64,000 bases of DNA from assembly GCA_900544765.1 (NCBI GenBank), contig UQWI01000003.1, positions 62,001 to 126,000 of the forward strand, read 5' to 3'. Under the pieces are notes generated by a model that did no database searches, had not been told where the DNA came from, and saw nothing but the letters and a program-made list of their open reading frames with translations. The translations under genes were made by a program, and so were the position numbers. The DNA comes from an uncultured Eubacteriales bacterium (GTDB lineage: Bacteria; Bacillota; Clostridia; Oscillospirales; Oscillospiraceae). Below, one piece after another: positions 43,071 through 49,607 of the stretch (position 1 is the stretch's first letter; every line of letters starts with the position of its first letter).

Positions 43071-43871
43071 ATGAAGTACTTTGGAGGCTGCGACGTTGGC
43101 TCGACCTACACGAAGGCCGTTATCCTCGACGAAACCGGCAAAATGGTCGCCAATACAACTATAAGAAGCAAGATGAACTCCGAGCAGAGCGCCACCGTGG
43201 CGATGAAGGAAGTCATCGACCAGGTCCCCGAGCTCAACAGCAGCGAAGACCTCGCCTACCTCATAGGCACCGGCTACGGCCGCAACAAGGTCCCCTTCGC
43301 CGACGAGAACATTTCCGAGATTAGCTGCCACGCCATGGGCGTGCATGTTACCGACCCCAACGTCCGCGCCATCATCGACATCGGCGGACAGGACGTCAAG
43401 GGCATCAGCATAGACACTGACGGCACCGTCAAGAACTTCGCCATGAACGACAAGTGCTCCGCGGGCACCGGCCGCTTCTTTGAGGCCATGGCCAATGCCT
43501 TTGAAATGAGCCTTCCGGAGTTCTCGAACCTGAGCCTCTCCGCCAAGAACGTCATCCCCATCACCGCACAGTGCACCGTTTTCGCCGAGAGCGAGGTCAT
43601 CACCCTCGTCGGCGAGGGCAAGCCCACCGACGAGATAGCCGCGGGCATAGAAATGGCCGTCGCCAAGCGCTGCTTCGTCATGGCTAAGAAGGCCGGCGCG
43701 ACCGACTCCATCACCCTCACCGGCGGCTGCGCCAAGAACGAGGGCCTCAAGCAGGCTATCGAGCATGTGCTGAAGCTGAAGGTCATCAACCTCAAGACCG
43801 ACCCGCAGCTCATGGGCGCGCTGGGCGCCGCGGAATACGCCCGTCAGAAAGGCATGGCCAAGGGCGCCTGA
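43071..43871 (+). CDS. 2-hydroxyacyl-CoA dehydratase activator ATPase
   Basis: 266 residues, HgdC/BadF/BcrA family, ASKHA fold. Phosphate motif CDVGSTYTKAV, IDIGGQDVKGI, and the two cysteines Cys129 (NDKCSAGTG) and Cys168 (TAQCTVF) that hold one [4Fe-4S] cluster between two monomers. Hydrolyses ATP to push single electrons onto the dehydratase-family partner. Full length, 113 bases after the 582-residue subunit gene with GGAGG before the ATG. Confidence 0.95.
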   Translation: MKYFGGCDVGSTYTKAVILDETGKMVANTTIRSKMNSEQSATVAMKEVIDQVPELNSSEDLAYLIGTGYGRNKVPFADENISEISCHAMGVHVTDPNVRAIIDIGGQDVKGISIDTDGTVKNFAMNDKCSAGTGRFFEAMANAFEMSLPEFSNLSLSAKNVIPITAQCTVFAESEVITLVGEGKPTDEIAAGIEMAVAKRCFVMAKKAGATDSITLTGGCAKNEGLKQAIEHVLKLKVINLKTDPQLMGALGAAEYARQKGMAKGA

Positions 43872-43904
43872 GCGCTCCCGGGCCGGGAAAGGAATGGTCA
43901 TTAA

Positions 43905-44081
43905 ATGAAGAAAGGCTGCATTTTCGGCAGAATCTTCAAGACGCTCATCGGCGTTTTGGCTGCCACAACAGGCGTGCTCTTCACCATATACTTCTTGAAT
44001 CTGGATATGAAGCTTGTGGGCTGGCTCTACACCGTGCTCAACAAGTTCCACGACCGCAAGCCGAGGGACATCCAGTTCTGA
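43905..44081 (+). CDS. Small single-span membrane protein (58 aa)
   Basis: ATG at 43905 after GGAAAGGAATGG; peptide MKKGCIFGRIFKTLIGVLAA followed by TTGVLFTIYFLNLDMKLVGW, so one membrane helix at about 12-31 and a basic C-terminus. It lies one base before the next gene, in the same operon. No family known to me. Could tether the complex to the membrane or partner an electron donor. Confidence 0.7.
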   Translation: MKKGCIFGRIFKTLIGVLAATTGVLFTIYFLNLDMKLVGWLYTVLNKFHDRKPRDIQF

Positions 44082-44082
44082 C

Positions 44083-44811
44083 ATGGAGCTCTACAACAGC
44101 ACGATACGCGAGATATCCGAGCGCATAAGCGCCCTGTCCCCCAAGGCGTGGCCATATGAAGCCGGCCGCGCCTGGGCCGACAACGGCCAAAACGAGCTCG
44201 TGCTCACGCGCGACGCGGCGTTTGAGCTCGGCGGCGGCAACCTGCCCGCCTCCAACTGCACCTGCGTCACCACCGACGCTTCCCTTGTTCCCGAGGACAA
44301 GATTCTGCTCGTCGGGCCGGACCTCGGCGAGATACGCGCCGACACGTCCTTTGCGCGCATAGTCCTGCTGCACGTCAACTCGATAAGCGGCGACGACCAG
44401 GAGGCCTTCCGAACTATAAGGGATATGGAGTTCGTGAAGTACCATGTGTTCCCGCAGGGCTACATGATGCGCGTCTCGCCCGAAAACGGGCGAGAGCAGG
44501 TGCGCGTCAGCAAGCAGGCGCTCAAGCGAGGCATAAGCTTCCGGAATATCGGGGACAGCTTTATCAAGAAGTATAAGGAGAACAAGCTCATCGACCATGT
44601 GTGCATCATCTTCGTCACCGGGGACAAGGCCCTGTGCAAGGACCTCGCCGCCACGGCCAAGAAGGTGGACGCAATCACCCTGACCCTCAACCACATCATG
44701 GACGGCCTGGCCACGGACTGCTCCGTGTGCTCTTTCAAGCCTGTCTGCGACGAAGTCGAGGGAATGAAGGAGCTGCACTTTAAAAAAGGCGCGGCGCCCA
44801 TGAACCTGTAA
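44083..44811 (+). CDS. Acetyl-CoA synthase beta-subunit-like protein without A-cluster domain
   Basis: 242 residues. Resembles the central part of CO dehydrogenase/acetyl-CoA synthase beta subunits (CdhC/AcsB): ELGGGN and VGPDLGEI early, YHVFPQGYMMRVS, RVSKQALKRGISFRNIGDSFIKKYKEN, and CSVCSFKPVCDEVEG near the end. The C-terminal region with the CGCFECI-type ligands of the nickel A-cluster is absent, so it should not itself make acetyl-CoA. Cys59/61 and Cys213/216/222 could bind metal or iron-sulfur. Start at the ATG at 44083, one base after the small membrane protein stop. Last gene of the operon. The homology is by eye. Confidence 0.65.
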   Translation: MELYNSTIREISERISALSPKAWPYEAGRAWADNGQNELVLTRDAAFELGGGNLPASNCTCVTTDASLVPEDKILLVGPDLGEIRADTSFARIVLLHVNSISGDDQEAFRTIRDMEFVKYHVFPQGYMMRVSPENGREQVRVSKQALKRGISFRNIGDSFIKKYKENKLIDHVCIIFVTGDKALCKDLAATAKKVDAITLTLNHIMDGLATDCSVCSFKPVCDEVEGMKELHFKKGAAPMNL

Positions 44812-44815
44812 ACAG

Positions 44816-44843
44816 AAAAAGCTCCCCTCACGGGGAGCTTTTT
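44816..44843. terminator. Bidirectional terminator
   Basis: 12-bp stem AAAAAGCTCCCC with a 4-base loop, between the dehydratase operon and the convergent nitrilase gene. Confidence 0.9.
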
Positions 44844-44850
44844 CTGCTCT

Positions 44851-45666
44851 TTACCTGCGCTCCAGCGTATACATGTCCGTGCGTCGGGCGCTCATAAGCG
44901 GCAGCTGCTCGCGTATGGCCTCCGCCTCCTCGCGCGTTATCTCGGCGCGGAGTATGCACTCCTCGGCGTCCGCGCGCTCTATAACGTTGCCCCAGGGGTG
45001 GACAATGATGGAGTTGGAGTAGCTGACGTAGCTGCCGTCCACGTCCCTGGCCGGGGCGCAGCCGAGGGTGTAGACCTGGCTCTCCACGGCGCGGGAGCGG
45101 AACATAATCTCCCAGTGCGCAGGCCCCGTGGTCATGTTGAAGCTCGCCGGGCAGAACACCGCCCAGGCCCCGTCCAGCGCCATAATGCGCGCCAGCTCGG
45201 GGAAGCGCATGTCAAAGCAGATACAAAGCCCGAGCTTGCCGAATTCTGTGTCAAAGGTGACTACCTCGTCGCCCGGCGTGAAGGTATCGCTCTCCTTGAA
45301 GTGCTGCCCGCCCTTGACGGCTATGTCGAAGAGGTGGCTCTTGCGGCAGCGCGCCGCAAGCCCGCCCTGCCTGTTGAACACGAAGCTGGTGTTGTAGAGC
45401 TTGCCGCCGTCGCTCTCTGGGATAGAGCCGCCGATGAGCCACACGCCGTTGTCACGAGCGGCCTTGGACAGCATCCGGCAGGCAGGGCCGCCGTAGGGCT
45501 CCTGGTTGGCGATAAAGCTCTTGTTCCGGTACTCGCAGCAGAACATCTCCGGCAGGCAGACAATGTCCGTACCGCCCTTCGCCGCCTCTGCTATCATGTC
45601 CCGCGCATGGGCGAGATTGTACTCCTTGTCGTCCGTGCTCGCGAGCTGTATAAGCGCAACTTTCAT
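44851..45666 (-). CDS. Nitrilase-superfamily C-N hydrolase (omega-amidase-like)
   Basis: 271 residues. The Glu-Lys-Cys triad is visible: Glu40 (CLPEMF), Lys109 (CRKSHLFD), Cys150 (LCICFDMRFPE). Pattern is that of Nit1/Nit2-like enzymes, which remove deaminated glutathione or alpha-ketoglutaramate-type amides. Cytosolic, single gene, in its own unit. The exact substrate is not predictable. Confidence 0.9.
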   Translation of the reverse strand: MKVALIQLASTDDKEYNLAHARDMIAEAAKGGTDIVCLPEMFCCEYRNKSFIANQEPYGGPACRMLSKAARDNGVWLIGGSIPESDGGKLYNTSFVFNRQGGLAARCRKSHLFDIAVKGGQHFKESDTFTPGDEVVTFDTEFGKLGLCICFDMRFPELARIMALDGAWAVFCPASFNMTTGPAHWEIMFRSRAVESQVYTLGCAPARDVDGSYVSYSNSIIVHPWGNVIERADAEECILRAEITREEAEAIREQLPLMSARRTDMYTLERR

Positions 45667-45743
45667 GCTTTGGCCTCCTTGCTTTCGTTTAGCTTATTTT
45701 ATCGCAGCCGCCGCGCGCTTGCAACAGAAATATCATTTTGCGC

Positions 45744-45799
45744 TTGACAAACTCGATATTCGAGATTATACTGGATTTAGAAACTCGAATATCGAGATT
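45744..45799 (+). promoter_or_regulatory. PadR promoter with two tandem operators
   Basis: TTGACA (45744-45749), 17 bases, TATACT (45767-45772). Two near-identical 19-base elements AAACTCGATATTCGAGATT (45749-45767) and AAACTCGAATATCGAGATT (45781-45799), each a CTCGA/TCGAG dyad, 32 bases apart; the first fills the spacer between -35 and -10. Confidence 0.85.
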
Positions 45800-45811
45800 G
45801 AAGGTGAAAAA

Positions 45812-46132
45812 GTGCCGCGCAACAAGTTTCAGACCCTGACCGAGCAGATGTTCTACGTCCTGCTGAGCCTGAATACCGAGCGCAGCGGCGTGGAGATACT
45901 CGACGCAGTCTCCGCCATGACGGCGGGGCGCGTGTCGGTGGGCTCAGGTACGCTGTACAACCTCCTGGAGCAGTTCGTGTACGCGGGCTTCATCTGTGAG
46001 ACGCGCGTCGAGGGGCGTCGGCGCAGCTACGTGCTGACGGAGCTGGGCCGCGAGACGCTGAGAAACGAGTACGAGCGCATCAGTGCGCAGTGCTCAGACT
46101 ACCGGAAAATATTTGGGGAGGCGAGCCCATGA
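45812..46132 (+). CDS. PadR-family repressor
   Basis: 106 residues, a winged-helix PadR protein: TEQMFYVLLSLNTERSGVEILDAVSAMTAGRVSVGSGTLYNLLEQFVYAGFICETRVEGRRRSYVLTELG. Starts at a GTG at 45812 with AAGGTG before it; no ATG fits. Two dyads in its promoter point to autorepression. Its stop overlaps the start of a DUF2812 membrane protein gene, the usual PadR-DUF2812 pairing, in which the regulator controls a membrane-stress or export function. Confidence 0.9.
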   Translation: MPRNKFQTLTEQMFYVLLSLNTERSGVEILDAVSAMTAGRVSVGSGTLYNLLEQFVYAGFICETRVEGRRRSYVLTELGRETLRNEYERISAQCSDYRKIFGEASP

Positions 46133-47436
46133 GAGATGTAAAACGCCGCATCGAGACCTACTCCTTTTACGACCGCAGCGCTATCTCCTCGCACCTCGAG
46201 GCCATGGCCGCAAAGGGCTGGCAGCTCGAGCGCATCACGAGCTCATTCTGGTACTACCGCCGCTCGGAGCCGCAGAAGCTGCACTATGCCGTGACATATT
46301 ACCCAAGCGGCTCGGCCTTTGACCCGGAGCCGAATCCGGGGCTCGGCGAGCTATACGAGCTCTGCGAGCATGCGGGCTGGGAATACGTCACAGGCTTCGC
46401 TGAAATGAATATCTTCGTGAACAGCCGCGAGAATCCCACGCCGCTGGAAACTGACCCGGTCGTCGAACTGGAGACCATACACAAGTCGGCAAAGCGCCGC
46501 TTGCTCACGCCGTACTGGATACTGTTTGCCATATGTGTTGTCTTCGCATTTCTGGGGCTGGGCAAGCTGTTCACGGACCCCGTATATGCGCTTTCAGGCC
46601 TGTACAGCGTCCCGGCAGGGGTGTGCTCAGCCCTGTGCGCAGCAGCGCTCGCGGTTGAGCTCGTGGGCTACTACCGCTGGCGCTCCCGCGCACGCGAAGC
46701 CGCCGCGCACGGCGAGAGCGTTGAGACCAAAAGCCCGTATCAGGCGCTGCGTGTGCTGCTGATACTCGCTCTGGCAGCGCTGGCTGTGATGCTCCTGTGC
46801 ATGTTTATCGTCGGAGACAACTACATGCGCTTTACAATATGCGTTATACTCGGCGTATATATCATCGGCAGCGCAATAATGCGCGCTTCTACAAAGCTGT
46901 TCAAACGCCGCGGCTCATCCAAGACAAAAACGATGGTGCTGTCTGTGGCGCTTGTGTTCGCCGTATGCTTTGCGCTGTACTCTGCGGCCGCCCCGACAGC
47001 GAACGACTTGGGCGAGGAGGTCTACAGCGCCGAAGAAGATTATGTTAACCAAACGCTCACTCTTGCAGCACTGGTCGGGCACGAGACGCCGGGCTATATG
47101 CCGTCCTGGTCGAAGCGCGAATCCGTTCTGCTGGCGCAGAGCTCTGTGAGGGAGTGGTATCGTGAGTCGTACTACACAGACAGCAGCGAGGACATAGGCG
47201 ACCTCGAATATACAACGACCTTTGTAAAGCTCCCCGCCCTGTACGGCTTCTGTGAACGCTCCCTGTCGCGCGGCGGCGAGAGCGTCGACCCTGAGCCCTG
47301 GGGCGCCGACCGGGCTTACGACATGGGCGGCAACAGCTACACGCTCTGCTACCCCGGCAAGATTGTAGAGATAAGCCTCCCCTTCTCCCCCTCGGCTGAA
47401 CAGATGGCGATTGTGTACGAAAGGCTCGGTAACTGA
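46129..47436 (+). CDS. DUF2812 membrane protein
   Basis: 435 residues. N-terminal DUF2812 domain (~1-110: YSFYDRSAISSHLEAMAAKGWQLERI, YRRSEPQKLHYAVTYYP), then five to six membrane spans between ~125 and ~305, then a ~130-residue C-terminal region, probably outside, with WSKRESVLLAQSSVREWY. Translationally coupled to the PadR regulator (ATGA). Function unknown. Confidence 0.85.
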   Translation: MRDVKRRIETYSFYDRSAISSHLEAMAAKGWQLERITSSFWYYRRSEPQKLHYAVTYYPSGSAFDPEPNPGLGELYELCEHAGWEYVTGFAEMNIFVNSRENPTPLETDPVVELETIHKSAKRRLLTPYWILFAICVVFAFLGLGKLFTDPVYALSGLYSVPAGVCSALCAAALAVELVGYYRWRSRAREAAAHGESVETKSPYQALRVLLILALAALAVMLLCMFIVGDNYMRFTICVILGVYIIGSAIMRASTKLFKRRGSSKTKTMVLSVALVFAVCFALYSAAAPTANDLGEEVYSAEEDYVNQTLTLAALVGHETPGYMPSWSKRESVLLAQSSVREWYRESYYTDSSEDIGDLEYTTTFVKLPALYGFCERSLSRGGESVDPEPWGADRAYDMGGNSYTLCYPGKIVEISLPFSPSAEQMAIVYERLGN

Positions 47437-47438
47437 GT

Positions 47439-47618
47439 ATGAATAAAAAGCCGGGATGTAGTGTGATTATGTCAACTTGCCCGTTAGCCCTGCTCGCTAC
47501 CATTTCCAGCTTTCAAATGGGCCGCGTGGTTTACAAAAGCTATAAGGCCAGGCGCGATAGCGAAGAAACTGAAGATGCAATTAATTCCGGCGAAGAAACC
47601 GGCGCAAAGGAACCCTGA
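47439..47618 (+). CDS. 59-residue hypothetical protein
   Basis: ATG at 47439, three bases after the DUF2812 gene stop, but without a clear ribosome-binding site. One hydrophobic stretch (CPLALLATISSFQMG) then a charged tail (YKARRDSEETEDAINSGEE). Followed by a terminator. Possible small membrane protein of the PadR operon. Confidence 0.45.
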   Translation: MNKKPGCSVIMSTCPLALLATISSFQMGRVVYKSYKARRDSEETEDAINSGEETGAKEP

Positions 47619-47628
47619 ACACGGAAAA

Positions 47629-47657
47629 AAGGCCGGGCGGCAATGCCGCCCGGCCTT
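47629..47657. terminator. Bidirectional terminator
   Basis: 13-bp stem AAGGCCGGGCGGC with a 3-base loop between convergent units; A run on the left. Confidence 0.85.
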
Positions 47658-47667
47658 CACTCTTGCC

Positions 47668-48585
47668 TTATGCGCGCTTATTCAGGTATTCGCATGCCGC
47701 CGTCGCGGCGCTCGCGCCGTCCCCGGCAGCGGTTATTAGCTGCTTCACGCCCTTGACGCGGCAGTCTCCAGCGACGAACACACCGGGAGTACCGGTCTTG
47801 CAGTCCTCACCGGCGGTGAACCAGCCCGCAGCGTCCGTCTCGGCGAGGCCCCTGAACGCCTCGTTGTCGCTCTCGTGGCCAATGGCTACGAACAGCCCAT
47901 CGACATTGAGCGTTGTCCTCTCGCCGCTCTCCACGTTCTCAACCTCGACGCCGCTCAGTTCTCCCTCGCCGAGCAGGCCGGTCACGCGAGAGTTCATTAC
48001 GAGGTGTACGTTCTCCCTGCTCTTGAGCGCGGCGACGTTGGCGGCCTCTGCGCGGAAGTCGGTGCGACGGTGTATTATGTAAACTTCAGAGCAGGTGTTG
48101 GCCAGCAGCAGCGCGTCCCTGACGGCGGTGTCGCCGCCGCCGACCACGGCTACGGGATGGCCGGGGTAAAAGGCACCGTCGCAGACGGCGCAGTAGCACA
48201 CGCCGCTGCCCGCAAACTCGTCCTCGCGCTCCACGCCGAGCCTGCGGTGACGCGCGCCGGTGGCCAGTATGACCGCGCCCGCGCCGTACTCGCCGTCCTC
48301 GGTCTTGACGGTGAAGCTGCCGTCGCCGACCGGCTCCACGCCCGTGACCTCGGCCAAATCCACCTCTACGCCCAGCTCAAGGGCGTGGCTGAGCATCTTG
48401 TCGCTCAGCTCCGCGCCGGAGACGGAGGGGATGCCCGTGAAATTGTCCACCCTCGGGGACTGTGCGATCTGTCCGCCGAATCCGTTCTTTTCGAGTATCA
48501 GCACGCTTCGCTCGGCACGGCGGGCGTAGATCGCCGCTGTAAGCCCCGCCGGGCCTCCGCCGACGATGATGATGTCGTAACGCAT
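47668..48585 (-). CDS. trxB: Thioredoxin reductase
   Basis: 305 residues, full length. FAD motif GGGPAGLTAAIYARRA, redox-active CAVC (Cys132/Cys135) in the NADPH domain, NADPH motif GGGDTAVRDALLL, and the C-terminal GVFVAGDCRVKGVKQLITAAGDGA. Start at the ATG at 48585 with AAAGGAG before it. No thioredoxin gene adjoins it; the redoxin-like domain fused to NrdD about 1 kb away on the same strand is a possible partner. Confidence 0.92.
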   Translation of the reverse strand: MRYDIIIVGGGPAGLTAAIYARRAERSVLILEKNGFGGQIAQSPRVDNFTGIPSVSGAELSDKMLSHALELGVEVDLAEVTGVEPVGDGSFTVKTEDGEYGAGAVILATGARHRRLGVEREDEFAGSGVCYCAVCDGAFYPGHPVAVVGGGDTAVRDALLLANTCSEVYIIHRRTDFRAEAANVAALKSRENVHLVMNSRVTGLLGEGELSGVEVENVESGERTTLNVDGLFVAIGHESDNEAFRGLAETDAAGWFTAGEDCKTGTPGVFVAGDCRVKGVKQLITAAGDGASAATAACEYLNKRA

Positions 48586-48800
48586 GGTGTTGCTCCTTTT
48601 AAATACCAATTTATGCTTATTCATAGGCTTCAGAAAAATTCACTCTTGTCGGGACAGGCGCGAAGGGGCGCGGCTGCGCACCACCGTACAGCGGGCGGCG
48701 CCTCGGCGTCCCGCTCGGCTGCGGCTGAAAATCCCGCCCTCCGGTTTAAGGTGAACAACGGCCCTTAGCCGAGCGTATGCGCTACGGGAAACCGGCCCGC

Positions 48801-49175
48801 TCACCAGCTCAGCTCGTACAGCCGGAAGGGGTGCAGGAACTCCCCGCATTCGTTCAGTGTACTGCAGAGCACTATTTCCGGCGTGTCCTCCATACCGAAG
48901 CCGCTCTCGTCTGGCGTGTCGTGCCACTGGATGAAGCTCAGCACGCGGCTGTGCCCGTTTTCGTCAGCAGGCGAGACCTCGCAGCGGAGGCAGCCGCCGC
49001 TCTTGTACCAGTCGCGCTCCGCCTGCTCCGTCCAGGGCCCGTCTTCCCAGCCGGGATAGTTGACGAAGGTGAGACGGCGAAGAAGCGGCCTGCGTATGCC
49101 GAGGGCCGGGTTTACAAAGTCTATGCTCTGATTTATGTTCCACGCAATCGGGTTATCTACATACAGCTCGCTCAT
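48801..49175 (-). CDS. Hypothetical protein, 124 aa
   Basis: 124 residues from the ATG at 49175 (MSELYVDNPIAWNINQSIDF) with GGAGGGCG before it. No family recognised. Two Cys (CLRCEVS) and many aromatic residues; soluble. Follows the MGMT-like gene by 16 bases, so same operon. The frame upstream of 49175 is only a shadow of the neighbour. Confidence 0.75.
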   Translation of the reverse strand: MSELYVDNPIAWNINQSIDFVNPALGIRRPLLRRLTFVNYPGWEDGPWTEQAERDWYKSGGCLRCEVSPADENGHSRVLSFIQWHDTPDESGFGMEDTPEIVLCSTLNECGEFLHPFRLYELSW

Positions 49176-49191
49176 AGCGCGCCCTCCGCTA

Positions 49192-49494
49192 TCAGATTCC
49201 GCACTTGGCCATGTCCACACGGCCGTCGGGCAGGAACTCCACGCCCTCGGCCTCGAGCATCGCGCGCTGTACGCCCTCGCCGCCGAAGGCGAAGGCGCTC
49301 GCCAGCCGTCCGTCGGCAAACACGACGCGGTGACAGGGTATGACGCCCGGCTCCGGGTTGCGGTGGAGGCAAAAGCCAACGCCTCGCGCGCCGCGCGGGT
49401 TTCCTGCAAGCGCCGCCACGCGCCCATAGCTCATGACGCAGCCGCGCGGGATGCTCCGCACGGCTGCGTATACGTTTTTGGCAAATTCGGTCAT
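49192..49494 (-). CDS. MGMT-family (alkyltransferase-like) protein
   Basis: 100 residues, only the C-terminal DNA-binding/active-site domain of O6-alkylguanine-DNA alkyltransferase: FAKNVYAAVRSIPRGCVMSYGRVAALAGNPRGARGVGFCLHRNPEPGVIPCHRVV. The acceptor Cys54 is present (PCHRV), unlike the non-catalytic ATL proteins that have Trp there. Could therefore repair alkylated guanine or flag it. Start at 49494 after GGTGAGAGC. Confidence 0.88.
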   Translation of the reverse strand: MTEFAKNVYAAVRSIPRGCVMSYGRVAALAGNPRGARGVGFCLHRNPEPGVIPCHRVVFADGRLASAFAFGGEGVQRAMLEAEGVEFLPDGRVDMAKCGI

Positions 49495-49607
49495 GCTCTC
49501 ACCTGCTAAGCGGGAAGCTTTGCCGCCCTGGTCTGCGGTGGTTAACGCAGGCCGGCTCGTCACCGGGCGGGCGGCTGTCGTCTACTGCGCGGCGAAGGCT
49601 CGCATTG

